The notes: generated from the letters alone by a model not told the origin. A DNA stretch of 64,000 nucleotides from Methylobacterium sp. J-076 (GCF_022829405.1 NZ_JAKSXW010000038.1:1-64000); one strand, 5' to 3'; positions 8,901 to 19,948 are shown, counted from the stretch's first letter. Numbers and translations are program-made.

Positions 8901-9138
8901 CCGACCCGACGAGGACGCCCTTGCCGGTGATGCCCCGGGCATAGGCCTGGTCCGCGTTCATCGAGGCCTTGCCGTAATCGGCGAGGAATTCCGGCGTGCG
9001 CCAGCTCGCCGGATCGCCGGGGCGGCCGGGGTCCTGATACGGCGAGGACTGGGCCAGCGCTGCCTGCGAGACAGTCGCGGACAACAGGAAGGCCAGCCCG
9101 GCCGCACGCGGCAGCTGCTGACGGGGAAACTCTGACAT
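5932..9138 (-). CDS. Subtilisin-family (S8) serine protease autotransporter
   Basis: 1068 aa. A signal peptide ends near residue 30 (AALAQ). The S8 protease domain spans about 45-390 with the triad Asp81 (VGSVDSGY), His141 (DSHGTHVDG) and Ser332 (GTSMSAPHVSG). A linker follows, then an autotransporter-associated beta-strand repeat near 475-560 (GGGVLELTG, GGTLGGSGRVGG, PGNSIGTL) and a C-terminal outer-membrane barrel of about 270 residues ending in an aromatic F. The family exports its own passenger across the outer membrane, where the protease acts on the surface or is released. AGAGGACA lies upstream of the ATG. It is a single-gene unit facing the SMP-30 gene. Its substrate is unknown. Confidence 0.95.
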   Translation of the reverse strand: MSEFPRQQLPRAAGLAFLLSATVSQAALAQSSPYQDPGRPGDPASWRTPEFLADYGKASMNADQAYARGITGKGVLVGSVDSGYLDTHPEFAGQASALANTGAYSSTSFRYDTGTTRSGVFTAGQGYAVPGIWLQGVNDSHGTHVDGTIVARRDGVGMHGVAFGAQLIATNTNGTDSSIYGPNADYAYFKGAYGSLVAQGARLINSSWGSPPPRDNYNTQAGLIAAYAPFTRQLSWLNAIADAGRAGVIQVVAAGNAGANNPTIRAALPYFQPDLEKDWISASGLNGADQTQFNRCGFAKYWCIAAPGRNIVSTVVNLTTGAAGYGAKSGTSMSAPHVSGALALVMERYPYMTNEQARDVLLTTATHLGTGPAGVPNEVFGWGKIDLGRAMNGPGQFLGRVEATLGTGVSDTWSNDISDVALRQRLVEDTAEHAAWERTKATRGWSAGLPATATADEQAEYGWRVARDQAFLGRTYQGGLTKSGGGVLELTGQSTYAGSTEVNGGLLVVNGSITSQANVNGGGTLGGSGRVGGLTVASGGAVAPGNSIGTLTVAGAARFAPGSTYFVQVGADGRSDRIAAGGAARIDGGTLQVSTENGAPSLTVAEARALLGQRYTVLTAAGGVTGRFDATTPQYTFIGTGLDYGANDVGLSVARNGTTFASVAATRNQGGVGAGIESLGAGSRLYESILVTTDPGAARSTYRALSADIHASTVSATYETAFFVREAILDRLRWGTTPGVADRLTYGLLPSTYAADLPWRAAPVPVPFQIADPRVFGLWGQAFGAFGRTRTDGNAAGIDRQISGFVVGADVRLENGIKLGLAGGYTEAALDTPGRLQSATISSPFGGVYGGYELGPVSLRLGATYADNDGRTRRTVAFAGIADTPNGRPGGSTVQGFGELGYRIPLGPAAPVALVSKGARVVPVQPSTAFLEPFVGGAYVAIRRDRFSETGGIGAVTSFARDYDLGAFTAGVRGQTALDLGLGLPVSAHALVGYRRAFGDVVPTALLAFTGGAAFLSAGVPIDRDALVAEAGLDLAVAPNATLGLAYTGQTGTRAQDQAVKGNFTYRF

Positions 9139-9543
9139 CTGAGCCGTGTCCTCTTTAAGATCTACGGCCTTATGGCGGGATAGTTTGGTCTCGTTTCCTC
9201 TCCGGCGGCCATTCCTGTGAAGCGAAACTGTCCTTCAAACAGGACCGAATGCTTCCGTTGACCTTCCGAGCGGAAGTAAATCTTATGACCTCACGTTCCC
9301 GTGACTCAACCGGAAACGTGGCAGCAACATATGATCGCCCTCCGGCGTGGCAATTTAGCCACTCCGGCCTGACGGGCGGCGGCTGTCGGGAGGGCGAGGG
9401 CCGGGGCGGGGAGGGTGCGGTCTGGCGCCGATGATGCATCGCCGGTCGCGCCGACCCCCGATCCCGCGAGACAAGATGCCCCGTCGAAAGCCGTCCGCCC
9501 CCGCCGTCGCGGCCGCGATCCCGTCCGCCGCCAGGGTCCCCGC
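9139..9543. promoter_or_regulatory. Divergent intergenic region between autotransporter and GH63 gene
   Basis: 405 bp with no supported gene. The first 230 bp are relatively AT-rich, as expected for the autotransporter promoter. The frame of the GH63 gene stays open back to 9415, but those 43 extra residues are Arg/Pro-rich and unlike a protein start, so I treat them as untranslated. No recognisable operator was seen. Confidence 0.35.
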
Positions 9544-12198
<2,655 letters not shown>

Positions 12199-12248
12199 CC
12201 CCGGCGCCGCTTGATGATCCCCGGCGGTCCAGGCAGGATCCCCGTCCC

Positions 12249-13166
12249 ATGAACGACCGCGCCCTCCGCTACTTCCTCGCCGTCGTGCGCGCGGGGTCGG
12301 TGCGCACCGCCGCCGAGGGCCTCAACGTCGCCGCCTCGGCGGTGAGCCGGCAGATCATCGAGCTCGAGGCGCAGGTCGGCGAAATCCTCCTCGAACGCCT
12401 GCCCCGGGGCGTGATCCCCACGGAAGCGGGGCGGATGGTCGCCGAGCACGCCCAGCGGCAGGCGGACGAGGCGGCCCTCCTGGAGGACCGGCTGAAGCGA
12501 CTGAGGGGCGTGCAGCAGGGGACCGTCCGCCTGCGCTGCGGCGCCGGGTTCGTGCTCGACCTGCTCGACAACGCCCTCGCCGGATTCGCGCAGGCCCATC
12601 CGGGCATCACCTACCAGATCGAGATCGGCACCACGGACGCCATCCTCGCCGCCGTGGCGCAGGGCGAGGCGGATATCGGCCTCGCCTACAACCCCCCCGC
12701 CCGGCCGGATGTCGGCGGCGTCGTTTCGGCCCGCCAGCCCCTGCTGGCCGTGCTGCCGAAGGGGCACCCCCTCGCGGGCTCGTCCTCGCCCATCCCCCTG
12801 CGCACCTTCGCCACCGAGCCGGCGGCCCTGCTGCCGCCCGACCACGGCGTGCGCCAGCTCCTCGGCCGCGTCGAGGCCGATGGCGGTTTCCGCCTCGTGC
12901 CCCGGCTGGAGACCGCCTCCTTCGAACTCCACCGGCGCTTCGTCACCGCCGGGATGGGGATCGCCTTCCTGCCCCGCTTCGTCGTCGCCGCGGACCTGCA
13001 GGCCGACCTCCTCGACGCCGTGCCCCTGCGCGACACCATCCTCTCCGAGGCCACGGCCCACCTCGTCGTCCGCACCGGGCGGCGCCTGCCCGAGAGCCTC
13101 GGGCGGCTGATCGGCTGGCTCGCCGAGCGGATGGTGGCCTTCCGGCCGCCGCCTTCGCTGCCTTGA
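12249..13166 (+). CDS. LysR-family transcriptional regulator
   Basis: 305 aa, typical of LysR regulators. Residues 1-60 form the winged helix-turn-helix (ALRYFLAVVRAGSVRTAAEGL, shown in the pattern FLAV..AGS...AA..L, then SAVSRQI.ELE), followed by a linker helix and a periplasmic-binding-protein-like effector domain from about 90 to 300. It is transcribed in the same direction as the four metabolic genes that follow, not divergently, with 95 bp before the first of them. That gap contains the weak inverted repeat GTTGTGGCAAC at 13206-13216, which could be a LysR site. It probably controls the adjacent dehydrogenase, aldehyde dehydrogenase, permease and amidohydrolase genes; the inducer is unknown. 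Confidence 0.92.
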   Translation: MNDRALRYFLAVVRAGSVRTAAEGLNVAASAVSRQIIELEAQVGEILLERLPRGVIPTEAGRMVAEHAQRQADEAALLEDRLKRLRGVQQGTVRLRCGAGFVLDLLDNALAGFAQAHPGITYQIEIGTTDAILAAVAQGEADIGLAYNPPARPDVGGVVSARQPLLAVLPKGHPLAGSSSPIPLRTFATEPAALLPPDHGVRQLLGRVEADGGFRLVPRLETASFELHRRFVTAGMGIAFLPRFVVAADLQADLLDAVPLRDTILSEATAHLVVRTGRRLPESLGRLIGWLAERMVAFRPPPSLP

Positions 13167-13261
13167 GCGTGCGCGTTTTCCGCACGCTCCGTGCAAAAAT
13201 CGATGGTTGTGGCAACGCTCCTTTGGCGGAATATCGGTCCATCGGGTGGGAACGGACCGGT

Positions 13262-14146
13262 ATGGATATCGAGACGGTAGGGGTCGTCGGCCTCGGCAAC
13301 ATGGGGCGCGGCATGGCCGCGACCCTGGCCCGCAAGGGCTTCACGGTGCTGGGCTACGACATCGACGTGGGCCGGCGCGGCGCCGTCGAGGCGCAGGGGG
13401 TGCGTTTCGTGGACTCCCTCGGCGAGGTGCTCCGCCGGGCCGACGCCCTGGTCTTCTCCCTGCCGCTCGCCCGCGACGTCGAGGCGGTGGTGACGGCGGA
13501 GGGCGGGCTGCTCTCCCGGCACGACCGCAAGGTGGTCGTGGTGGACACCTCCACCTCGGATCCCGGCACGACCCGCCGCCTCGCCGAACGCCTCGCGGCG
13601 GCGGGGCACGCGCTCCTCGACGCCCCGGTCAGCGGCGGCCCCTCGGGCGCGGCCGAAGGCACCCTGACCATGATGATCGGCGGGGCGGAGGCGGATTACG
13701 CCCTGGCCAAGCCGGTTCTGGAGGCGATGTCGGCCCGGGCGCCCCATGTCGGCCCGTCGGGGGCCGGCAACATCGTCAAGCTCGTCAACAACCTGCTCGT
13801 GGCCGCCCACCTCGTCACCACCGGCGAGGCCCTGCGCCTGTCGGAGGCGGCCGGGCTGTCCGCCGAGGAGGCGGTCAAGGTCGTCAACACCGCCACAGGC
13901 CGCAGCGCCATCAGCGAGGTGATGCTCCCGCGCTGGGTCCTGTCGGGCACCTTCGACAGCGGCTTCTCCGCCGGCCTGATGCGCAAGGACGTGCGCCTCG
14001 CCCTGGAGCTCGCCGCGGAATGCGGGGTCGCGCTGCCGCTCTCCGCCGAGGTGCGGCGGATCTGGCAGGACACGCAAGGGTCCATCCCCGACGCGGAGGA
14101 CTTCACCCGCATGGCCGATTACCGCGCTCGCAAGGAAGCTCACTGA
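13262..14146 (+). CDS. 3-hydroxyisobutyrate dehydrogenase-family NAD(P)-dependent oxidoreductase
   Basis: 294 aa. It has the family order: an N-terminal Rossmann fold with GLGNMGRGMA (near residue 10), the substrate motif DAPVSGGPSGAAEGTL near 120, and the catalytic-lysine helix GAGNIVKLVNNLL near 172, followed by a helical dimer domain. Members oxidise 3-hydroxyisobutyrate, tartronate semialdehyde or related beta-hydroxy acids. The start ATG at 13262 is preferred over 13163 because the Rossmann strand begins within ten residues of it. Its stop codon overlaps the ATG of the aldehyde dehydrogenase by one base (TGATG), so the two are coupled and probably catalyse successive oxidations. Confidence 0.9.
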   Translation: MDIETVGVVGLGNMGRGMAATLARKGFTVLGYDIDVGRRGAVEAQGVRFVDSLGEVLRRADALVFSLPLARDVEAVVTAEGGLLSRHDRKVVVVDTSTSDPGTTRRLAERLAAAGHALLDAPVSGGPSGAAEGTLTMMIGGAEADYALAKPVLEAMSARAPHVGPSGAGNIVKLVNNLLVAAHLVTTGEALRLSEAAGLSAEEAVKVVNTATGRSAISEVMLPRWVLSGTFDSGFSAGLMRKDVRLALELAAECGVALPLSAEVRRIWQDTQGSIPDAEDFTRMADYRARKEAH

Positions 14147-15684
14147 TGTCCGGCCCTTCGCACTCCGCCGCCGCCGGCCGGGTCGCCACCCTCCTCGCCG
14201 GGTTCCTGCCGGAAGGCCGGATCGGCAGCGTCGTCGCGGGCGAGGTCCTGGAGGGCGCGGGCGCGCCCCTCGACCTCGTCAACCCGGCCGATGGCGGCAC
14301 CCTGGCGCGCTTCGCCGATGCCGGGCAGGCCGTGGTCGACGCCGCCATGGGCGCGGCCCGGGAGGGACAGCGCCGCTGGTGGGGCATGAGCGCCGCCGCC
14401 CGGGGCCGCGCGATGTGGGCCGTGGCCGCCCTGGTCCGGCAGCATGCCGACGCCCTGGCCGAGTTGGAGACCCTCTCGGCCGGCAAGCCGATCCGCGACA
14501 CCCGCGGCGAGGTCGCCAAGGTCGCGGAGATGTTCGAGTACTACGCCGGCTGGTGCGACAAGCTCCACGGCGAGGTCATCCCGGTGCCGACCTCGCACCT
14601 GAACTACACCCGCCACGAGCCCCACGGGACCGTGGTGCAGATCACCCCCTGGAATGCGCCGATCTTCACGGCGGGCTGGCAGATCGCTCCCGCCATCTGC
14701 GCCGGCAACGCGGTGGTGCTCAAGCCCTCGGAGTTGACGCCCCTCACCTCGCTCGCCCTCGGCATGCTCTGCGACCGGGCCGAGGGGATGCCCCGCGGCC
14801 TCGTTTCGGTGCTGGCCGGCGCCGGCCCGACCACCGGGGCGGCAGCGGTGGCCCATCCGGACACCCGCCTCGTCGTGTTCGTCGGCTCGGCCGAGGCCGG
14901 GGCGCAGATCGCGGCCGCCGCGGCGCGCAACATCGTGCCGAGCGTGCTCGAACTCGGCGGCAAGTCGGCCAACATCGTCTTCGCCGACGCCGACCTCGGG
15001 CGGGCGTTGCTGGGCGCGCAGGCGGCGATCTTCGGGGGCGCGGGCCAGAGCTGCGTGGCCGGCTCGCGGCTCCTCGTCCACCGGTCGATCCATGCGGAGT
15101 TCGTCGCGCGGCTCGCCCATGCGGCCGGGCGCATCCCGGTGGGCGCGCCCACCGACCCGGCGACGCAGATCGGGCCGATCAACAACCGGCGCCAGCACGA
15201 GAAGATCGCCGGCATGGTCGAGGCCGCCGCCGCGGCGGGGGCGACCATCGCGGCGGGCGGGGCCTGCCCGGCGGCCCTGCGGGACACCGGCGGCTTCTAT
15301 TTCGGGCCGACCATCGTGGACGGCGTGGCGCCGGAGGCGGCGATCGCCCGGGAAGAGGTGTTCGGGCCGGTCCTGACCGTCCTGCCCTTCGCGGACGAGG
15401 CCGAGGCCGTGGCGCTCGCCAACGCGACCCCCTATGGGCTGGCCGGCGCGGTCTGGACCGGCGATGTCGGGCGCGGCCACCGGGTGGCGGCCGCCGTCCG
15501 GGCCGGGACCTTCTGGGTCAACGGCTACAAGACGATCAACGTGGCCTCGCCGTTCGGCGGCTTCGGCCGCTCCGGCTTCGGCCGCTCGTCGGGCCGGGAG
15601 GCGCTGATGGCCTACACCCAGACCAAGAGCGTATGGGTCGAGACCGCCGCCGAGCCCGCGGTCGCCTTCGGCTACGTGGGCTGA
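14146..15684 (+). CDS. Aldehyde dehydrogenase (NAD(P)-dependent)
   Basis: 512 aa, a full-length member of the aldehyde dehydrogenase superfamily. Visible landmarks are ITPWNAP (oxyanion/cofactor region), LELGGKSAN with general base Glu269, GAGQSCVAGSRL with catalytic Cys303, and EEVFGPVL. It oxidises an aldehyde to the acid in the cytoplasm. The start overlaps the stop of the upstream dehydrogenase by one base. The residues are those of non-acylating enzymes (the general base is present), so a CoA-acylating methylmalonate-semialdehyde type is unlikely. The substrate is presumably the product of the preceding dehydrogenase. A strong hairpin directly follows the stop codon. Confidence 0.92.
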   Translation: MSGPSHSAAAGRVATLLAGFLPEGRIGSVVAGEVLEGAGAPLDLVNPADGGTLARFADAGQAVVDAAMGAAREGQRRWWGMSAAARGRAMWAVAALVRQHADALAELETLSAGKPIRDTRGEVAKVAEMFEYYAGWCDKLHGEVIPVPTSHLNYTRHEPHGTVVQITPWNAPIFTAGWQIAPAICAGNAVVLKPSELTPLTSLALGMLCDRAEGMPRGLVSVLAGAGPTTGAAAVAHPDTRLVVFVGSAEAGAQIAAAAARNIVPSVLELGGKSANIVFADADLGRALLGAQAAIFGGAGQSCVAGSRLLVHRSIHAEFVARLAHAAGRIPVGAPTDPATQIGPINNRRQHEKIAGMVEAAAAAGATIAAGGACPAALRDTGGFYFGPTIVDGVAPEAAIAREEVFGPVLTVLPFADEAEAVALANATPYGLAGAVWTGDVGRGHRVAAAVRAGTFWVNGYKTINVASPFGGFGRSGFGRSSGREALMAYTQTKSVWVETAAEPAVAFGYVG

Positions 15685-15687
15685 CCG

Positions 15688-15711
15688 GCCGCCGGAGGCG
15701 TCTCCGGCGGC
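15688..15711 (+). terminator. Perfect 10-bp GC hairpin after the aldehyde dehydrogenase gene
   Basis: GCCGCCGGAG-GCGT-CTCCGGCGGC starts four bases after the stop codon at 15684. No T run follows, so it may attenuate or stabilise the transcript rather than end it; the permease gene follows 67 bp later. Confidence 0.5.
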
Positions 15712-15778
15712 GGAGGTTCGAACCACACGGGCGGCTCGACGCCCGGACACGGCCCCGACGGGGCGGGGGAGGAAGACG

Positions 15779-17143
15779 ATGGCGGGCGGAATGATCGCGA
15801 CGGAGGACCGGCCCCCGGTGCCGCCCGTCTCGGGCGGCGGCAAGGTCACGCTGTTCCTGCTCGCCCTCGTCATCGTCGCCATCGCCGAGGCCATCGGCAA
15901 CGTCAGCATTCCCCTGGGGGCGGGCAAGATCGTCCTGCTGCCCCTGCTCTGGGCCCTGCTGCTGGGCGGGGCGCTGGGGCTGTTGAGCCCGCGCCTGCCG
16001 GCGCCCCTGCGCCTGACCGGCGCCCTGCAGAACGCGGCCAGCGCCTACCTCCAGCCGGCGCTGCTGATCTTCATCGCCAAGCTCGGCCTGCTGGTGGGCG
16101 GGTCGCTGCCGAAGATCCTCGCCTCGGGCTGGGCCCTGGTCTTCCAGGAATTCGGCCACTTCTTCGGCACGATGGTGTTCGGCCTGCCGGTGGCGCTGCT
16201 GCTCGGCATCAAGCGCGAGGCCATCGGCGCGACCTTCTCGGTGGGCCGCGAGCCGAGCCTCGCCATCATCGGCGAACGCTACGGCATGGATTCGCCCGAG
16301 GGGCGCGGCGTGCTCGCCGAGTACCTGACCGGCACCGTGTTCGGGGCGGTGTTCATCGCCGTGCTGGCCGGGCTCGTCACCAGCCTCGGGATCTTCAACC
16401 CCCTGGCCCTGGCGATGGGCGCGGGCGTCGGCTCCGGCAGCATGATGGCCGCGGCCTCGGGCGCCATCGCCGCCCAGCAGACGCCCGAGGTCGCCAAGGA
16501 GGTCGCGACCTTCGCGGCGGCGAGCAACCTCGTCACCACGACCATCGGCACGTACTTCACCCTGTTCCTGTCGCTGCCCTTCACGATCTGGGCCTACGGC
16601 AAGCTCGAGCCGATCCTCGGCCGCGGCCGGCGCAGCGCCGTCCCGGAGGCGGCGGCCGGCGGGGGCGCGGCGGCGCCGGCCCATCACGAGGCGCCGATCG
16701 GCTTCGCCGAGACGGTCGTCGCGTGGCTGCTGATCGGGGCCTACGGCCTCATCGGCAACTGGCTGACCTACGGCGTCGCCCCGAACGGCACCGTCGTCGC
16801 CGGCATGGCGATCATCCTCGGCACGGTCCTGTCGGGCTGGTGCGTCTACCTGCTCTGCGGCCGGCGCCTGCCCGCGGTGCTCTGGGTCTCGGTCCTCGGC
16901 ATGGCGCTCACCTACCCCGGCATGCCCTACGCGGCCGAGGTGGCCGCCATGACGGGCAAGATCAACTTCCTGGCGCTCGCCACGCCGATCCTGACCTTCG
17001 CGGGCCTTTCGGTGGCCAAGGACGTGCCCGCCTTCCGCCGCCTCGGGTGGCGCATCGTCGTGGTCTCGTTCATGGCCAATGCCGGGACGTTCCTCGGCGC
17101 GGTGCTGATCGCCCAGTTCTTCCTGCACGCCCCCGCGGGGTGA
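15779..17143 (+). CDS. DUF3100 integral membrane protein (putative permease)
   Basis: 454 aa with about twelve hydrophobic segments, and a hydrophilic Ala/Gly/His linker near residues 285-310 that divides the protein into two halves. The region FSVGREPSLAIIGERYG between the early segments and GAGVGSGSMMAAASGA further on are the conserved stretches I associate with DUF3100. The family has no established substrate. It is followed 50 bp later by an M20 amidohydrolase; permease plus M20 hydrolase suggests uptake and intracellular hydrolysis of an N-acyl or amide compound, but this is inference. It is part of the LysR-led cluster. Confidence 0.8.
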   Translation: MAGGMIATEDRPPVPPVSGGGKVTLFLLALVIVAIAEAIGNVSIPLGAGKIVLLPLLWALLLGGALGLLSPRLPAPLRLTGALQNAASAYLQPALLIFIAKLGLLVGGSLPKILASGWALVFQEFGHFFGTMVFGLPVALLLGIKREAIGATFSVGREPSLAIIGERYGMDSPEGRGVLAEYLTGTVFGAVFIAVLAGLVTSLGIFNPLALAMGAGVGSGSMMAAASGAIAAQQTPEVAKEVATFAAASNLVTTTIGTYFTLFLSLPFTIWAYGKLEPILGRGRRSAVPEAAAGGGAAAPAHHEAPIGFAETVVAWLLIGAYGLIGNWLTYGVAPNGTVVAGMAIILGTVLSGWCVYLLCGRRLPAVLWVSVLGMALTYPGMPYAAEVAAMTGKINFLALATPILTFAGLSVAKDVPAFRRLGWRIVVVSFMANAGTFLGAVLIAQFFLHAPAG

Positions 17144-17193
17144 GCGGACGGCGCCCGGGGGCGAGAGACGCCAAGGACGGCAGGAGAGGTCGG

Positions 17194-18351
17194 ATGGGCA
17201 TCGGGTCGGACACCGTCGAACGCATGGTCGCCCTGCGCCGGGACCTCCACGCCCACCCCGAACTCGCCTTCGAGGAGACCCGCACGGCGGATCTCGTCGC
17301 CCGGGAGCTCGCCGCCTGCGGGCTCGCCGTCCGCACCGGGCTCGGCGGCACCGGCCTCGTCGGCACCCTGAGCCGCGGCGACGGGCCGTCGGTCGGCCTG
17401 CGGGCGGACATGGACGCCCTGCCGATCCAGGAGGCCACGGGCCTTGCCTACGCCTCAAGCCGGCCGGGCGTGATGCATGCCTGTGGCCATGACGGGCACG
17501 TGGCGATGCTCCTCGGGGCCGCCCGGCACCTCGCGGCCCAGGCCGACCTCGCCGGGACGGTGCATTTCATCTTCCAGCCGGCGGAGGAGTGCGAGGGCGG
17601 CGGGCGGGCGATGGTGGAGGACGGCCTGTTCCGCCTGTGTCCCTGCGACCACGTCTTCGGCCTGCACAACTGGCCGGGCCTGCCGGTGGGGACCTTCGCC
17701 ACCCGGGCGGGCCCGATCATGGCCTCCCTCGACACCTTCGAGATCACCGTCCTCGGCTTCGGGACCCACGCGGCCATGCCGGAGCGCGGCACCGACACCC
17801 TCCTGATCGCGTCCGAACTCGTCCTCGCCCTCCAGACGATCGTGAGCCGCCGGATCACGGCCACCGACGCGGCCGTGCTCAGCATCACGCAGATCCATGG
17901 CGGCGACGCCTACAACGTCATCCCCGACCGCGCCGTGATCCGCGGGACGGTGCGGTGCCTGAGCGAGGCGGTGCGGGGGCGCATCGCGGAGCTCGTGGAG
18001 GGGATCGCCCGGGGGACCGCCGGCACCCACGGCGCCCGCGCGGAGGTCGCCTACCGGTTCGGATACCCCGCCACCGTCAACGCGGCGGGCGCCGCCGCCA
18101 TCGCCCTGTCCGCCGCCGCCGCCACGCCGGGAATCACGGACCGGCGCGACGACCTCGCGCCCTCGATGGCCTCCGAGGATTTCGCCTACATGCTGAACGC
18201 CTGTCCCGGCGCCTATGCCTGGATCGGCGTGGACGGCGACCGGCCGAGCCTTCCGCTCCACAATCCCGGCTACGACTTCAACGACGACGTCCTGCCGGTC
18301 GGCGCGGCCTACTGGGCAAGCCTGAGCCGCACCTTCCTCGCGCGGCGGTGA
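17194..18351 (+). CDS. M20-family amidohydrolase (hippurate hydrolase/N-acyl amino acid type)
   Basis: 385 aa, the normal length of M20D peptidase-like amidohydrolases. Metal-binding and catalytic landmarks appear in order: LRADMDALPIQE, HACGHDGHVAML, FQPAEECEGGG, LHNWPGLPVG and the C-terminal SMASEDFAYML. The lid domain lies around residues 180-290. Enzymes of this group cleave N-acyl amino acids, hippurate or indole-acetyl amino acids in the cytoplasm using two divalent metals. AGGAGAGG lies five bases upstream of the ATG. It is the last gene of the LysR-led cluster; the adjacent DUF3100 permease probably imports its substrate. Confidence 0.92.
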   Translation: MGIGSDTVERMVALRRDLHAHPELAFEETRTADLVARELAACGLAVRTGLGGTGLVGTLSRGDGPSVGLRADMDALPIQEATGLAYASSRPGVMHACGHDGHVAMLLGAARHLAAQADLAGTVHFIFQPAEECEGGGRAMVEDGLFRLCPCDHVFGLHNWPGLPVGTFATRAGPIMASLDTFEITVLGFGTHAAMPERGTDTLLIASELVLALQTIVSRRITATDAAVLSITQIHGGDAYNVIPDRAVIRGTVRCLSEAVRGRIAELVEGIARGTAGTHGARAEVAYRFGYPATVNAAGAAAIALSAAAATPGITDRRDDLAPSMASEDFAYMLNACPGAYAWIGVDGDRPSLPLHNPGYDFNDDVLPVGAAYWASLSRTFLARR

Positions 18352-18643
18352 CGCGCCCCCGCGCCGTCCATCGGCATCGGGTCATGCGGGCCGGCATGAG
18401 GCGGGCCACCGCACGCCCGGCCGTAGCGGGGTGTTTCGTGCCGAGGCTGCGCGTCCGGGCGGTCTTCCCGTCCGTGATGCGGACATGAGGGGGGAGGGGC
18501 CGGCGGACGCGGTGGGTGCCGAGCTCGCGGCAAAGCAGGTCCGACATCGGCGCCATGGTTCGCACCACCGGAAGGCACGTCCGGCGGCGAGCCGAGGCCC
18601 TGCGATCGCCGACGTTTCTGCGCTTGGAGGGGGGGAGGTGCCC

Positions 18644-18719
18644 TGGCGCGCCCTACGGGAATCGAACCCGTGTTTTCGCCGTGAAAGGGCGACGTCCTGG
18701 ACCGCTAGACGAAGGGCGC
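18644..18719 (-). tRNA. tRNA-Glu (UUC anticodon)
   Basis: 76 nt on the minus strand with the 3' CCA encoded (18644-18646). The acceptor arms GCGCCCT (18713-18719) and AGGGCGC (18648-18654) pair perfectly; the discriminator is G. The anticodon TTC lies at 18683-18685 within CTTTCAC, and the T arm contains GGTTCGATTCC. It lies between the M20 amidohydrolase and cobU. Confidence 0.97.
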
Positions 18720-18807
18720 TCGCGCGGGCTGGGGTTCTATAGTCGGATGATCGGCCGACGGCAACCGGCGGTTTTGACCCGCGGCACCGTTCGGGCGAAG
18801 AGGGGGC

Positions 18808-19347
18808 ATGTCACCGCTTCCCCCCCGTCTCACCCTCGTCCTGGGGGGCGCCCGTTCCGGCAAGAGCGCCCATGCCGAGGGGCTGGTCATGGCCTGCCCC
18901 GCGCCCTGGCTCTACCTCGCCACCGCCGAGATCTGGGACGACGAGATGGCCGAGCGCATCCGCATCCATCGCGGCCGGCGGGGGGAGGGGTGGATCACCC
19001 GGGACGTGCCCCTCGCCCTGCCGGAGGCGATCGCCGCCGCGGAGGGGGCCGTGCTGGTCGATTGCCTCACCCTCTGGCTCACCAACCTGATCCTGGCGGA
19101 GGCCGACGTGGCCGCCGCCGCCGGGCGCCTGGCCGCCGCCTGCGCCGCCGCGGCGGGGCCGGTGGTGCTGGTCTCGAACGAGGTCGGCCTCGGCATCGTG
19201 CCCGACAACGCCCTGGCCCGCCGGTTCCGCGACGAGGCCGGGCGGCTGCACCAGCGCATGGCCGCCCTCGCCGACCGCGTCGTGCTCACCGTCGCCGGCC
19301 TGCCCCTCACCGTGAAGCCGCAAGCCCCCGCAGGAATCCCCGCATGA
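18808..19347 (+). CDS. cobU: Adenosylcobinamide kinase/adenosylcobinamide-phosphate guanylyltransferase
   Basis: 179 aa, the family length. It begins with the P-loop GGARSGKS (residues 13-20), followed by [10 protein letters not shown] and IRIHRGRRG, whose His is the site guanylylated during the transferase reaction, then [10 protein letters not shown] and [10 protein letters not shown]. It phosphorylates adenosylcobinamide and adds GMP, activating it for attachment of the lower ligand in the nucleotide-loop stage of B12 synthesis. AGAGGGGG precedes the ATG. Its stop overlaps the cobO start by four bases (ATGA), so it starts a three-gene cob unit. No cobalamin riboswitch is visible in the 88 bp between the tRNA and this gene. 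Confidence 0.95.
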   Translation: MSPLPPRLTLVLGGARSGKSAHAEGLVMACPAPWLYLATAEIWDDEMAERIRIHRGRRGEGWITRDVPLALPEAIAAAEGAVLVDCLTLWLTNLILAEADVAAAAGRLAAACAAAAGPVVLVSNEVGLGIVPDNALARRFRDEAGRLHQRMAALADRVVLTVAGLPLTVKPQAPAGIPA

Positions 19348-19946
19348 CCGACGATGCCGCCCGCCATCGGGAGAAGATGGAAAAGCGCAAGGCCGTGCAG
19401 GACGCCGAGGTCGCCGCCAAGACCGTCGAGAAGGGCCTGCTCATCGTCCATACCGGCCCCGGCAAGGGCAAGACCACGGCCGCCCTCGGGCTCATGCTCC
19501 GGGCGCTGGGGCGTGGCTGGCGGGTCGGCATGGTGCAGTTCATCAAGGGCGGCTGGGATACGGGGGAGCGCCACGCGGTGGCCGCCTTCGGCGACCGGGT
19601 GGCGTGGCACACGCTGGGCGAGGGCTTCACCTGGGAGACGCAGGACAAGGCCCGCGACATCGCCGCCTGCCGCCACGCCTGGGACGTCGCCACGGCGCTG
19701 ATGGCCGACCCTTCGATCCGCCTCGTGGTCCTCGACGAGCTCAACATCGCCCTGCGCTACGAGTACCTCGACCTCGCGGCCGTGGTGGAGACGCTCACGG
19801 CCCGCCGGCCGGACCTGCACGTCGTCGTCACCGGCCGCAACGCCAAGCCGGCCCTCACCGAGGCCGCCGACCTCGTCACCGAGATGGGCAGCGTGAAGCA
19901 CCACTTCGCCGCCGGGGTGAAGGCGCAGGAAGGGATCGAGTTCTGA
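19344..19946 (+). CDS. cobO: Cob(I)yrinic acid a,c-diamide adenosyltransferase
   Basis: 200 aa. The P-loop [14 protein letters not shown] follows a Lys/Glu-rich N-terminal helix; [29 protein letters not shown] and [20 protein letters not shown] are the CobO/BtuR signatures. It transfers the 5'-deoxyadenosyl group of ATP to the cobalt of the corrinoid, making the coenzyme form. The ATG overlaps the stop codon of cobU by four bases, and cobQ starts two bases after its stop, so the three are cotranscribed and coupled. It differs from the PduO type, which lacks this fold. Confidence 0.96.
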   Translation: MTDDAARHREKMEKRKAVQDAEVAAKTVEKGLLIVHTGPGKGKTTAALGLMLRALGRGWRVGMVQFIKGGWDTGERHAVAAFGDRVAWHTLGEGFTWETQDKARDIAACRHAWDVATALMADPSIRLVVLDELNIALRYEYLDLAAVVETLTARRPDLHVVVTGRNAKPALTEAADLVTEMGSVKHHFAAGVKAQEGIEF

Positions 19947-19948
19947 GC

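Noticed and set aside
6172..9135. 987-codon open frame opposite the protease autotransporter
   Set aside because: It is a GC-rich antisense shadow: Arg/Gly/Ala-dominated with no domain, whereas the other strand encodes a complete autotransporter.
13206..13216. LysR-binding site GTTGTGGCAAC
   Set aside because: The inverted repeat is short and lacks the T-N11-A form in a clear way; kept only as a remark under the regulator.
18644..18719. tRNA-Glu as an integration site
   Set aside because: No integrase gene, no duplicated tRNA 3' end and no change in gene content typical of an island were seen beside it.
18720..18807. Cobalamin riboswitch before cobU
   Set aside because: Only 88 bp are available after the tRNA gene and no B12-box-like sequence is visible.
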